Positions 49,801-60,900 of a DNA stretch of 64,000 bases are shown here, piece by piece. Position 1 is the first letter of the stretch. Every line of letters starts with the position of its first letter. The position numbers and the translations under genes were made by a program. The notes under the pieces are model-generated. The model saw only the letters and a list, made by a program, of their open reading frames with translations. It was not told the DNA's origin and ran no database searches. Source of the DNA: Amoebophrya sp. A120 (taxonomy: Eukaryota; Sar; Dinophyceae; Syndiniales; Amoebophryaceae); NCBI GenBank assembly GCA_905178155.1, contig CAJINV010000001.1:13590702-13654701 (forward strand), in the 5' to 3' direction.

Positions 49801-52565
49801 TGGAAAACGCGTCGCAGGAAGAGCTGCTCGGGTATTTGCTCCAGCTGGTGCAGGCGCTGCGGTACGCGCCGGGCAACCGCGGCGCGTCCGGAGAGAACGA
49901 CCCGTCGTCCGAAGTTGCGGAAGGGGTCGCAAAAGACGCGTTCGACAATAGCGGGGAGGCGGACCCATTACTGGTGTTTTTGATACACCGAGCGCAGAGG
50001 AACGTGGTAAGCGAGGGTAGTAGTTTTGCATACTGCATAGAAAGCAGGATCTTCATGTCTGTATAAGAGCCTCACTTGAGAAATTGCTTAAGGATTCACT
50101 CTCTACTACTTGTATCTGCAGCCCGGTTTTGTACTTGTGACGTGGCAGCTATCAGACAGGAAGAAGTGACGAGCTCGCCCTGCGTAAGTATTGACTTCAT
50201 AATTTCAGCACTTTCATTCATTCCTTCTTTCAGGTTCTCGCCACCTACTTCCACTGGTTTCTGATCGCCGAAATCGAAGCGAGCGACAGCGGGCAATTTC
50301 GGGAGGGTGAGGCCGCGCTGTTCAACGCGTACATCTTCGTGAAGGCGCGGCAGCAGCTGCTGGACTCCCTGGAGGAGAACCAGCCGGCGTTCGCGAAGAT
50401 CATCACGGACCAGATCACCTTCCGGCGGAAGCTGCTCTGGGCCATGCGGATCAGCAAGGCGCAGAAGCGGCAGAACATCGAGCTGAAGATCGCGAAGTTC
50501 CAGGACGCGCTGTCGGGCAAGCAGGTCCCGGACCCGGACCTGGGGGACCGGATGGTCTCCAAGCAGTTCCAAGTGCTGGATCTGCCCATGATCGTGGACC
50601 CCACCAAGCGGCTGGTGCGGATCATCCCCTCGAAGTGTTTCCTGATCAAGTCTGCCATGTACCCGGCAGTTTTGCATTGCGAGGTCAAGGTATGACAGTG
50701 CACAACCCCCCCTCCCCCTCTTTGTCATGCAAAAACGCAAACTCAGCTGCTACCTTATGGCACCGCGTGCATGACAAATTCCGGAACTCCAAACAGTACT
50801 ACACTCGGCGCATGAACTTGTCATGCACAGGGTCCACCTGTACTGGTGTTTGTAATGCTGTTGATGCCATACAAATGAGGGGGAGGGAGAGTTGTGCACT
50901 CTCATACAAGGACGAGAACGAAATCGTGTCCCTGCGGAAGTTATCAAATGCAAAAATGTCTGGGTCTGGAAACTTGTGATGCTAAAATGTGAATGGTGGG
51001 CGCACTGCAATACGCAGCCAAGCATGACAAATTTTTGAGCTGCTCTTGTGTTTCGTTTTCCGCATGGCAGCCTGCGTTTCTGCGTGACAGACAAGAGGCC
51101 CTTTTCCTGCTCCTGCATCAGACTTTCTCGAGTCATGCCAGACAAGCATGACATTCTTCCAGACCCAGACATTTTTGCATTTGATAGAAGTACATGTTCA
51201 AAGAGGGCGACGACCTGCGACAGGACCAGCTGGTGCTGCAGATGATCATTCTGATGGACTCGCTGCTGAAGAAGTACGGTCTGGACCTCCGGCTCACGCC
51301 CTACCAAGTGATTGCCTGCTCTACTGTAGACGGCTTCATCGAATTTGTTCCCGACGCGCAAAATTTGTCCGCGGTTCTGGCGGAGAACAACAACGACCTG
51401 TGGGGCTATTTCAAGTCCATCTCGGCAGAAAACAATGCGGCAATGCTTTTGAAAACATCAGCTTCGGGTGGTGGAGGTACTACCAAAGGAGCTTCATTGT
51501 GTGGCATTTATACCACATCAACAGCACAGCAAGGCGCTAGTGGAGGCTACTCGACTAGTAAAGAACTCAATGTGACCAACAAACCCTTGTCGTCTACCCT
51601 AAGTTCTGCTACCTCTACTGCTTCACACCAGAGACCAGAGGTAGACCCGGAGATCTTGGACAACTTCGTGCGCAGCTGTGCCGGTTACTGTGTGATCACG
51701 TACATTTTGGGCATCGGGGACCGGCACCTGGATAATCTGATGGTGTCGAAGTCCGGCCAAATGTTTCACATCGATTTTGGTTACATTCTGGGCAATATCC
51801 ACTGCAAAGAAAAATTACATGTCGGGGGCTGGATTATAAACCTATGATGCTGCAGCTCGCTGAATTGTGGATGCTTTTTGCAACACTTGCAGTCGCAGAT
51901 TTTCCTGGAATTATGCAAGACAATTAACAGATACAGAAGCTTTAGTTTTCATTCACAGCACCCAGGCATATTTGCAAAGCATAAACAAGGACCCGAAGCC
52001 GCTACCGCCGCCGATGAAGTTGTGTCGCGAGATGGTGGACGGCATGGGCGGGAAGGATTCCACGGGGTACCAAACCTTTTTGAGCAACGCGTGCGAAGCC
52101 TTCAAAATTCTGCGGCGGCATCAGAATTTGGTCGTGAATCTACTCTACCTGATGTCCGACGCGGGGATTAAGGACATCTCGCAGTTTGCCCTTTCAAAGC
52201 TGCAGGAGAAATTCATGTATGCAATGCAAAAGAAATATCGTTGATTTGGTAGAGAAGAGTAAGTACGTACCTGCAAGTTGTAGGCTCCTGCATTGAAGAG
52301 AGCGGATGAAGCAATTATGCGATTTTCTAGATGCATCTACTAATAAATCTCTAGCCAGCAGCGCAACTTTTGCCTGTCGGGTCTTGCCAAGATTTGTACT
52401 TACACGACCTTTGCTATTCCTATTGCTTTTGCAATGCATATCACGCCGGAGAAACGAGACGAGGAAGCTGAGAAGGAATTCATTTTGCTCATTAACGAGT
52501 CCGTAAACGCGCTCTTCCCACAGGTCCTCGAGAAACTACACAAATGGGCGGTGTACTGGAGGTAG
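46897..52565 (+). CDS. VPS34: Class III phosphatidylinositol 3-kinase VPS34 (8 exons)
   Basis: Exons about 46897-47304, 48719-49356, 49500-50006, 50234-50689, 50911-50940, 51191-51795, 51989-52215 and 52444-52565, roughly 995 residues; exons 3-8 sum to an exact frame. C2 region first, then the PIK helical region (RTYSVEEKLLLYKFRHSL, VLATYFHWFLIAEIEA). Kinase: FKEGDDLRQDQLVLQMI, GDRHLDNLMV (catalytic loop), HIDFGYILG (Mg-binding Asp), KDPKPLPPPMKL, ending in the Vps34 signature LEKLHKWAVYWR. It makes PI3P for endosome traffic and autophagy. A Ser/Thr/Gly-rich insertion of about 75 residues sits in the kinase lobe before VDPEILDNFVRSCAGYC. Five of seven introns are inverted-repeat elements; the exon 1/2 junction needs a non-GT donor and is the least certain. 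Confidence 0.92.
47305..48710. mobile_element. Large inverted-repeat element in VPS34 intron 1
   Basis: About 1.4 kb with long inverted arms: left about 47305-47770, right about 48240-48710, outermost GTGAGGTAACAAACC and its exact complement. Each arm has near its tip a perfect 42-bp palindrome (47337-47378 and 48637-48678; centre CCGGCCGGCCGGCCGG). Each arm holds two copies of a roughly 60-bp unit with ATGCAAAAAGCCC and GCAGCGGAAAGxGCCGAAAC. The arm-separating centre has GGTTGG-rich sequence and no transposase. GCATGACAAAA-type motifs occur in both arms. No clear target duplication. A foldback-type non-autonomous element serving as an intron. Confidence 0.85.
50691..50906. mobile_element. 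Introner element, VPS34 intron 4
   Basis: Inverted ends TATGACAGTGCACAAC and GTTGTGCACTCTCATA, plus C-rich/G-rich arms. Exact direct repeat CAAGG at 50686-50690 and 50907-50911. Splicing AAG|GTATGA...CATACAAG|GAC is canonical GT-AG: the G of the direct repeat plus the element's TAT makes the donor. GCATGACAAA at 50769. Confidence 0.92.
50942..51186. mobile_element. Introner element (family A), VPS34 intron 5
   Basis: Perfect inverted repeats of about 28 bp, left TATCAAATGCAAAAATGTCT, right its complement ending GCATTTGATA. Direct repeat GAAGT at 50937-50941 and 51187-51191. Excision restores CGG AAG TAC ATG just before the kinase GDDLRQDQ motif; no GT-AG choice fits that frame. GCATGACAAA at 51022. 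Confidence 0.93.
51796..51983. mobile_element. Introner element (family A, decayed), VPS34 intron 6
   Basis: Diverged ends TATCCACTGCAAAG and complement-like TTTGCAAAGCATA, with GGGGGCTGGA/CACCCAGGCAT remnants of the family A repeat. Flanks GGCAA and AACAA. Excision gives ILG|KDPKPLPPP, the expected VPS34 sequence. Confidence 0.8.
52218..52440. mobile_element. Introner element, VPS34 intron 7
   Basis: Inverted ends TATGCAATGCAAAAGAAATA and TATTGCTTTTGCAATGCATA (two mismatches in 20). Flanks TCATG and TCACG. Excision gives EKFTPEKRDEEAEKEF, leading into the conserved C-terminus. Confidence 0.85.
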
Positions 52566-53417
52566 ACGGGCGATGTACTGGACGCAGGTAAAACAAATGG
52601 CCGCCAAAAGTGGTTTTGCAGAAAGAGCACAGTGCAAGAACATTTTGATGCAGCTCGAGACCAGGAGAAACGGGTCAATAAGGGTGTGAACAATAAAGCT
52701 CATCTTTTTTGCTGCTGGTGGGTGCCTATTTCGTTCTGTAGGAGATGTGCAGATGATGAACCCGAAGCAAAGAGACTGAAAGTTGTGAAGACAATATGGC
52801 AAATAGATCGGTCGACTCTGAATGAGGCCCGTGTCCTTGAGGCACAAATTTACCTTGAGGGGTTTGGTTCGTGACGCCGCATCATTTTCTTGTGATGCCG
52901 CATTATCGTTTTGTTGACTCCAAGCACACTCTTCAATCGCAGGGAAACGTCGTGATCAATAACATGCTAAAAGTCGTGTCGTCACTGGCAGTCGGGGCCT
53001 ACAGAATCATCGTCACCGCGTTAGAAAAAAAGTATCGTCGTGTCGCGTTTGCCAAACGGTTTAGCGCTATCGCAGGAAAAATCAAAGATCACAGGCTGCA
53101 GCCCGTTGCCATTTTTCGTGCAGAAGGCATCTTCGTGTCTTCTAGGGGGTGTGTTGTGTGGCACGTGACGTGATGTCGTACGTACAGGCATCGCGTATTT
53201 ATTCAATGAATGTTTCTACGGCTCACGTTTTCGCCTCGATCTTGAAGGATAATTGTCCGCGAGTATGATTCATTCCTGCAAGAAGTGTCCTCATAAATAC
53301 AAGTTTGAACGTGTTTTTTCAATGCGCCGGAAGGCGAAGTCACGGCAGAAGAAAGTAGGATCGATTCCAATTTACCTTCCCAATCTGTAAGATCGTTGCC
53401 AACTAGGGCTGATTCTC
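52566..53417. other. Spacer, no gene seen
   Basis: 0.85 kb. Just after the VPS34 stop a short partial repeat (GTGTACTGGAGGTAGACGGGCG then ATGTACTGGACG) is visible as a local duplication. No other feature. Confidence 0.55.
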
Positions 53418-55673
53418 ATGATGGAGGGGGATACAAGGCGACCGCAAGTAGAGACAGCAAGCGTGTCGACAACATACTCGGTGGACACCGAATCGACCAG
53501 TGCCTTGGTGTACATATCCAACGGGGAACTTGTCCCCGGCTACGCCGCTACTGCGCTCCTGAAAGAGGAAAGTTGGAGATCACGACTGTCCGCTACAACC
53601 AGCGGTTCAACAAGTGGGAGCAGAGCGAAGGGGGTCGTGTCCGCGTCGCCGACGGACGAAGTAGAAGATGGTGCAGAGGAGCATGCTGATGTTGAACAAG
53701 GATTGCTCTACGCTCCTCCGCAAGCGACAGGAGATAATCATCTACACCGCGGGCGAAGGGGACGCACTAATGCGCAGAAGGTCTTTGACGCAGTGAATGG
53801 CGACGGTGCGGCAGAGCAGCGCGTGAGTGCGTTGGAGAACCTGGATCACAGTCTCCAGTCGGCGGTTCTCGTGTCTTCCATGTATGCGCTGGCCGGGCTG
53901 AAGTGCACTGCTGGGGGGACAAATGTCCAACTGTATGCGGAGGCCTTGTGGATGTGGGGCATCACTTTTGCCTCCTACTCGCTGCAGTTTCTTCTCGTCA
54001 TCGCGGTGCAAATGGAGATCACGGGGAAGTTTGCCGTCGCGTGGAAGCAAAGTCTCCAGGAGCTGATTCCAGCGTTGGGCACAACCACCTCCGAAACCGT
54101 CAAAACTGCCTTCTCAAGCTTTCTCAGCCTGGGATCCGCCGAGCATCTCGCGCAGCAGCCTGGTGCTGGGTTCCACTGGTCAGCGGACAGGCGGTTCCTG
54201 CCCGCAGGGGCCAACAACAACCCGCGGCTTGACCAGCAGCCCGCCAGCAGCAATATCGAGGATCGAGCCAACATGTGGACCACACATCATGCTGCGGCGA
54301 ACATCACAGAGCACCTAACGTACCTTCGCGAAAACCAACCGGACAAATTTAATGAAGTCTGTGACTGGTCCATTTCTTCCGACATTTGGCTGATTCTCTC
54401 CCTGGCCCTAATTCACGTGTTTGCGGTCTGGGCAGAAACTGGGAAGCGGCTGCACATCACTGGCTGGTGCTTTCTCGGATCGCACCGGATTCCGTCTGGC
54501 CGTGCCGCTGACTCGATTGCACTGGAAGCGAGCGTGGAATTTGAAGATGAAGACGCGAAACAGGTGGAGGGCGGACGACGACTTTCGCACAAAATCACGT
54601 CTGTCGACAAGGACCTTATGTTCGTGCTGGTTGGCTGCCCGCGGTGGTTCAAGCTGATCTTTAACCTATTCGTCGTGTTGCCGCAGGTTGTGGTCGCGGC
54701 CTCGACCCTTGCAATCGGTTTGGAGTACTACATCACTGCGACCATTGACAACATCCTAGGTAACGCCGCACTCTTCCTGATTGTTTTACAGGTCGACGAC
54801 TACGTGTATGAGGCCGTGACGACGCCCGAGCGCCAGAAGGAGACAACGGATGCGCGGATTCTGATCTCGCGGCACATGAAAGCGGACAAACTGAACCCTC
54901 GGACCATGTGGGTACGCTCGCTCTTTGCGGTCTTGATTCCCCTTCTGCTGTGGTACTTGATAGTACACATCGTCCCTGCGAGGGTTGGTAGTATCAACTG
55001 CAAAAATGTCTGGGTCTGGAAACTTGTAATGCTAAAAGTGGATGATAGCTGGACTGCAATACGCAGCCAGGCATGACAAATTTTTGAGCTGCTATGTGTT
55101 GCGTATTCCGCATGAGAAACAACGTTTTCACATGACAGATAGGAGACCCTTTTCGTGCCCATGCATCACAGATTCTCGAGTCATGTCAGCCATGCATGAC
55201 AAATGTAAGAATCTTCCAGACCCAGACATTTTTGCAATCCATAGGTAGGACGCCGGAGCAGATCGAAGAAATGATGGACTACTGCAAGACTATCCACTGC
55301 AGATGCGTTGTCGGGGTCTGGAAATTACGTAGCGAGTTCATGCTTGTTTTATCGCACTCCCGGGAATATATAATTCTGTGTTCTTGCATGAGGGGCAATA
55401 AAAGCAGAGCTTTGATGTCTGGCACGCGATGAACGCGCAACTTTTAATGGATGCGCACTACGCATGGGGGGGCGTAGTTCGCGCTCCAAAGACTTGCTGT
55501 CCTCTGCTGTACTCACAAGCGTCCCTGGTTTCATTCGCAAATTTATGCGTGATGCATGTACATGTTTGCAGACCAAGACACATTTGCAGTTGATAAGAAC
55601 GGATCTGAGAACACGGATATTCAACAACACCTGGGACTGGACGGATTTGCTCAATATTCTGGAGGAGTACTGA
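53418..55673 (+). CDS. Polytopic membrane protein of unknown family (3 exons)
   Basis: Exons 53418-54987, 55245-55288 and 55599-55673 give 562 residues in one frame. The N-terminal ~130 residues are polar. Hydrophobic segments follow near 175-205 (WGITFASYSLQFLLVIAV), 315-335 (WLILSLALIHVFAVWA), 400-455 (FNLFVVLPQVVVAASTLAIG, NILGNAALFLIVLQVDDYVY) and 500-520 (SLFAVLIPLLLWYLIVHIV). HISRHMKA-type basic loop and an acidic helical tail (TPEQIEEMMDYCK, DWTDLLNILEEY) end it. Topology, about five or six helices, suggests a transporter or channel-like protein, but I recognise no signature. The two last exons exist only because two elements of the same family inserted within 300 bp of each other near the C-terminus. 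Confidence 0.7.
54992..55243. mobile_element. Introner element (family A), intron 1 of the membrane protein
   Basis: Left TATCAACTGCAAAAATGTCT, right ending AGACATTTTTGCAATCCATA. Exact direct repeat GGTAG at 54987-54991 and 55244-55248. GT-AG is possible because the repeat itself contains both GT and AG. GCATGACAAA at 55071 and 55194. Interior closely matches the copy at 50942 (ATACGCAGCCA, TTTTTGAGCTGCT). Confidence 0.93.
55291..55595. mobile_element. Introner element (family A, decayed), intron 2 of the membrane protein
   Basis: Left TATCCACTGCAGATGCGTTG, right ending ACACATTTGCAGTTGATA; GGTCTGGAAA and TTTGCAGACC lie inside. Flanks AAGAC and AGAAC. The frame that uses the left flank continues YCKTDLRTRIFNNTWDW to a stop at 55673. 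Confidence 0.78.
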
Positions 55674-57219
55674 AGGGGCCGACTCGCTTTATAAGAGGGC
55701 ACGAGTCCTCCTTCCACTCATTTGTAATGCAAAATACCAAATTAATCCACTTCCACATCTTGCCGGGCCCCGCACTCCCGGCATGGAAAGTTAATTTCGG
55801 AACCCTAAACTGTACTAGCATCCGTGTGCGGGCGTGTTATGCGAATAAAATTAAGATAAATTAAAGTTTTTGCCCAGTTTCGGAAGTCTGTACACTGTAC
55901 TAGAAAGTAAGAGAATGCGTTTGTTCAAGAAATTGTTTCACTTCAATACATTGATTTGTGTCCGTAAGTTGCCGGTCCATCGTGTACAACGGCGCAAAGG
56001 AAGTTCGTCTGCTCGTTGGACCACTAGGCTCTGAAATGCGAAGATTCACTTCCGTCAGCAAATAGTTCGACCGTGGCTGTTTTTCTATTCGCTGTCAGGC
56101 TACCTGTGTGTATCTCACCTTAATGAAAATTAATGTTAGACCTGTACAATGAGAATGATCCAGAAACTCGAAGAACGGCTCAGAAAAGTATTGCGACGCA
56201 GTTCTGTCGCAGGGCAGTGAAGTTCATTCCAACTACGCAAGATGAGCACTTCCTATGATGATTGGATCACTTGGGACACCTTCTGAACTAAGCTTTCTCA
56301 AGCAACAAGTTTAGTAATGTGAACAACTACGTGACCGCCCCAGTCTGAACGGATGTGCTCTCGGCAAAAGTTTTTCTGTTCTCAGTTATCAGATCCGCCA
56401 TGGCCAACATGAATAAAGTTCCCGTATTATGTCTTAGGATCTCACGAAGCAGTATCTTTATTCCCTCCGCTCTCTATCTTCCCGTTCCGTTGGCAACTTT
56501 CGTGGCTGGAAAAAGTTAGAATTCAGTCGCTGTAAAACCGGAACTAGAACAATATATGGCAGTGTCTGTTTTCACGCTTCTGTGTGCATTCAGCATTGCC
56601 GGGTTTAGTCAGGGTCGGCTGAGGCTTAAGTTGTCGCTCAGCCGGCAGTCGATAGAAGCCCAACAGACTGAGCTCGGTTTTTGTTTACTTACAATCTCGT
56701 AGAAAGATAAATGAATTTCATGCTCTCGAACATGATATTAGTTCCTTCGACGTGTTGAACTCGAACTTTGCACAACGTCGCGCTCACGTGGAGCAAAAGT
56801 GTGGTCGATCGAAAATATTCGCTCGAGAACTCGTGATGAAGCCCGCGGCGGTAGATGTGGGAGAAACTAGTTTTTGATGCTCTCTAGTTGTGTGGCGAAA
56901 CTCGGAGCGCCTCTCGTCGTCCTGGTTGAGAAGTCACCGAAGGTCGTGTCCTCGAAGCAATTTGTTTCGAAGATCGGTGCACGTTTGAAGGGAGCCCTCT
57001 ACGTCATACTGACTGATTCGCTTACGGCTTACGAGCGGGATCATTGAGCCCGAGAACACTGAAATTCAATCAAATAAAGAAGTGCTGGAGACAGCTGCTG
57101 ACTGATCTGCTACCGCCCCGACCTCGCGGCAGGACCTATTTCTAGAAGTACGTGCTAAGATTACTCGACCTCGGGAGACAGTTGTGCAGTATCGTTTCGC
57201 AAGTACGAGGAAGTACAAG
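55674..57219. other. Spacer, no gene seen
   Basis: 1.55 kb without long frames on either strand. Ordinary AT/GC mix, no repeat recognised. The longest gene-free plain stretch in the window. Confidence 0.55.
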
Positions 57220-58035
57220 ATGACTTTGCATTCTGCGAGCACCTCTCATCTGCACTTCCAGGGGCACGTTCTTCGCGCCACACTGTGCCTCATTTTCTCT
57301 CTCACCCACGCTAGTGCCATCGTCTGGGACCACCCTGCTGCAGGCTCGAGTCTCAGCACCACGATTCCCGGGTTATTTTCCTACAGCGCCAATGGTGCAT
57401 TGGAAACAAGTGCCGTGCTGACAAGTGACAGTGCGCCTGCGCCACTCGATGCGCCGGCGGTTGCGACAAATGAGAAAAATCAAAAGCAGGGCGGAAAGAA
57501 AAAGCAAGAGCTCCAGACTACCCAAGCGAAAGAACCGTCTTCCGCGCTCGAAAAAAAAGTGGAAAAACAAGGACAGGAAGAAATGAAAGCCCAACTACCT
57601 CCGGGTGCTGTTGCGACGCAAACGCCCCCGGGTGCGACGCCGAATGCCGCACTGTCGAACAGCATGACGAACCTGATGAACACACCCGCCACGCCCGGCG
57701 GCCCAGGTCCAGCACCCCCGGCGCCGCAGGCCGTCCCAGCGACTGGCGGAGTGCAAGCAGGGGCGGGAGTCCTGCCCGCCGCCCAAACCGGTTTGCCAGC
57801 GGGGGCAGAACAAGCGTCGCCGACGGAGGGAATGAAACCGGCCGGGGGCGAAGAAGACAACAAGCCGTGCAGCGACAAGGAGTGCAAGTGCTGGTGCTGT
57901 CCGTACTGCATGCTGTACTACGGGCTGTCGTTCGTAGGCGGGGTCCTGCTGGTTGCGGGGGTTTTCTACTGCTTGCGCAGCGGCGGAGGCGGACCCAGGG
58001 GTGGAGCAGAGCAACCGGTGGCGGCGGAAGTGTGA
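57220..58035 (+). CDS. Pro/Ala-rich type I membrane protein
   Basis: Single exon, 271 residues from MTLHSASTSH (an in-frame ATG at 57184 is the alternative). A signal peptide is likely (VLRATLCLIFSLTHASA, cleavage near residue 32). The presumed extracellular part goes from Lys/Gln/Glu-rich to Pro/Gly/Ala-rich (PPGAVATQTPPGATPN, TPGGPGPAPPAPQAVP). A Cys cluster (CSDKECKCWCCPYC) precedes one helix (LSFVGGVLLVAGVFYCL) and a short Gly-rich tail. The Cys-cluster-then-helix arrangement resembles that of the 1-22 kb family, but there is a signal peptide instead of Gly2 and no RLRG tail. Function unknown; a surface mucin-like role is conceivable. Confidence 0.75.
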   Translation: MTLHSASTSHLHFQGHVLRATLCLIFSLTHASAIVWDHPAAGSSLSTTIPGLFSYSANGALETSAVLTSDSAPAPLDAPAVATNEKNQKQGGKKKQELQTTQAKEPSSALEKKVEKQGQEEMKAQLPPGAVATQTPPGATPNAALSNSMTNLMNTPATPGGPGPAPPAPQAVPATGGVQAGAGVLPAAQTGLPAGAEQASPTEGMKPAGGEEDNKPCSDKECKCWCCPYCMLYYGLSFVGGVLLVAGVFYCLRSGGGGPRGGAEQPVAAEV

Positions 58036-59020
58036 GGGCAGCGACGCGCCACTCAAGAATTCCTTAGCACCCTAGGAAAAGAAAAAACTTTCCCTGTAAA
58101 TTTGTACGTACATATACGGTGTAAATTAATGAAGCAGATGAAACAGAAGGCACCAAATCACTGCCGCGATCAATACTGTATCGAAATGTACCTTGATTTA
58201 GTATCCATGTATAACACTGAAATTCTTGTGTAATTCCACCAGCCGTCTTGTAGACCCCGATCCTGACTGCGACTTCATATCGACTTGTAATAATTAAACT
58301 CGATGACTGCGCCTGTTTCACCGACAACAAGGAAACTGTATCAATTTCGTGTACCAGAAATGATTTTTTGTACGTTTGTTTCTGAAAATTAGTGAGAGAG
58401 CATCTCACCTACGAAAGCCAAAAGCCCAACGTGGACGAGTCAGGATATCAATTTTTGTCGGAATTATTCAAGGAGCAGCCAAGTCGGTGTTCATGCAAAA
58501 GATCTCAAATGAAGACAAGCAGTCTTGAACGATCAACTGCTTTCCTGTTCAGAAGTGCAGAAGAACGACATGATGAGTTGAAAAAAATGGACGACAAATG
58601 ACTTCTGTGCTGGTTCATCTTCTTCTTGTTCTTCAAAGTGTTGGCTTTTCGACGTATTTTTTCGCTCTATTCCATCTGGTCGCAGAAAGACTTTTTCTAC
58701 GATGGATTCCATCACAACGTAGTGGAGGTGATGAGTTTTGCTTTTGTATGATCTATCACCCACGGCCAGCTCTTGAGCACGGCCTAACTGTTTGTTCAAG
58801 TGTAAGTACGCGGTGTTAATGCCACACTGAGGACTTTGACGGCTTCTTCATAAGTAAATCAATTTGAACCAGTGTACTATAATTCGAGTTTTTCCTTCTT
58901 AAAACCCATGATTCGCTACGGCACAATTTTCTTCTAGTCCGTGGGTCCACCGCCCAACTGCCTGAGAAAACTACCCAGAAAACCTACCAGCTGAAGCCTT
59001 CGGGAAGATCGAGGACGATC
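58036..59020. other. Spacer, possibly with an upstream exon of the twinfilin-like gene
   Basis: About 1 kb. A small frame at 58392-58601 and a good donor (GTAAGT at 58801) with acceptor TTCTAG at 58937 hint at a 5' exon, but no choice gave a convincing continuous frame, so I place the start of the next gene at 59021. Confidence 0.4.
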
Positions 59021-60900
59021 ATGCAGTTTGCGGGGTCCGTCCCAGCCCTGAACAAGGCCGCGATCAAGGCGGATGGGTTCAGTATCGAGCTGGAAAAGTA
59101 CCGGGGAGTGGAGGTGTTGATAGAAGACGAGAGCTTCAAGGCAGGGGTGCGCGCACCGCTGAGCAGCAGTCTCAACGCGGCCTTCGACCAGTTGAGAAGT
59201 GCCATCCAAGAGAAACCGGGGCCCCGGTTTTTCCTGGCGAATGGCGACACGGTGAACGTGTTTATCATGTGGATACCCGAAGACGTCCCAACAAAAAAGA
59301 AATTCCTGTAAGCATTATCATACGGAATCTTTCGTGATGGGTGATGATTCAGAAAGAAAAGTAGCAGGGCCATAAGTACGAAGAACACAATCTCAACTAT
59401 CAAACTTTTTTTCTTGCTCTGTCCAAGCATGTATTTGTTCGCGATCCCGATAACGGAGAGGAAAGTCACACGACCTTGTTGATCTTTCCTATTTGGTCTT
59501 GCCTTCCCTCAGGTACACACAGGCAGCAAGTCAACTGAAAGGTCTCGAACCATCGGCAGCGGGCAAAAGTTGGAAAGACTTTCGCACTGACGAGATCGAC
59601 GAGCTTGAGTACATACTGTCTTTTTCACTTTTGAAAGTCATTGATTCCCCAGGGCTTTTTCGCTTTCCAGAAGGATATCTATCGGTCTTGGTCAAAAAAA
59701 AAAATCAAGACTCAGCATGGTTCATGCTTGCTTTGACGAGATTAATACTTACAATAAAATTTCAACAGCGAGTCATGTATTCGGAGCAGCATCACGGGTC
59801 TTTCTGCCGAAGAGCGAAACTCCGTTATGACGGAAAGCGAAAGAGGAGTCGCCGAAGCGAAGGCCGCCATGGAGCGCGAGCGAAACTCGCAGGGTTTCCG
59901 CCTCCCAGGTATGGCAACCGTCGGGGCTAAAGTCGACGAGGGGCTAAAGTCAGCAATAAAAAGGTACCGTAAACGTCATGAATGAAAATTATATGATGTC
60001 GTAGTTGACTTCGATTGTGTAGTGGAGGACGAGGTTTGAAAGAAACGCTATTTTGAAATAAGACTGCGGCTGTGCTGCTTGTAACACGCGACGGCCCAAA
60101 TTATAAAAACAGCTTGCAGCCCGGCGGCATCGTGGCTGCACGAATAGGGATGGACGGGACAATATCAGGCAACGTAGAACAGGGGAGCTTGACGACAATA
60201 ACCCTCGCCCCCGCAGACTGCACCTACCTGGTTTGGCGCCGGGACGACGGAAACGTGTCGATGATATCTTACACTGCCGATGGCGCGCCAAGTATTTTTG
60301 CTTAGCACTATTGTATTGATTTCGATCCAGAAGGGTTTTTGTTTAGGTTTCAGGGTTTAGGCTATTCACGCTTAACACTATTGATTTACTGCATTTCTCA
60401 AGAATCGATGGAATTTATTTTCATGTAGGCTGGTTTAGATGAAGACACAAGTTAGCTATGCACGACGAGTGCCGCAGCGGGGCTCGGCGCTCGGACTTAT
60501 CCACTCGACGATAATTCTCGGTTCAGGTCGAAGCAAGATGAAGCACAGCAGCCTTCTTGCCGCTATGAAGGCCGCCGTACGAGACGAGTGCGGTTGGGCC
60601 GGGCTAACCTTCAAAGAGGCTCATGATGCGGACGACCTCGCGGACATCGAGAAGAACCCGTCCCAAATGGAGCCCGTTTCGATGGGCGGCTTCGGGCAGT
60701 CGGGCAGTCGGACAAAAAGCGGGCTGCCAAGCGGGCTGCCAAGCACACGCATGTCCGAGTTTTTAAAGGACGCCGACGCGGGGGAGCAGGACCGGTCCTC
60801 CACTGTATCGAATGGTCCGAAGAAGCCTCCACCCGGGGCAGTGGCCCTGCCCGGAATGGGCATGATGCCGATGGGTGGTCTGCCTAAAAGGATAGAATAA
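59021..60900 (+). CDS. TWF: Twinfilin-like protein with two ADF-homology domains (5 exons)
   Basis: Exons 59021-59307, 59513-~59612, ~59769-59963, ~60059-60291 and 60527-60900. Domain 1: MQFAGSVPALNKAAIKADGF, IELEKYRG, PRFFLANGD, NVFIMWIPED, VPTKKKFLYTQAASQLKGL, FRTDEIDE, the order of an ADF-H fold with the long actin-binding helix. Linker and start of domain 2: LSAEERNSVMTESERGVAEA, QGFRLPG. Domain 2: CTYLVWRRDDGNVSMISYTA, then SRSKMKHSSLLAAMKAAV. The C-terminus is Pro/Met-rich (LPGMGMMPMGGLPKR). Twinfilin binds actin monomers and caps filament ends. Borders of exons 2/3 and 3/4 could not be fixed; the domain assignment does not depend on them. Confidence 0.75.

Noticed and set aside
50076-50233. 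Small internal exon in VPS34 intron 3 (between TCTGCAG and GTAAGT)
   Set aside because: Splice signals look good but joining GTG directly to GTTCTCGCC gives the expected PIK-domain sequence; inclusion shifts or stops the frame.
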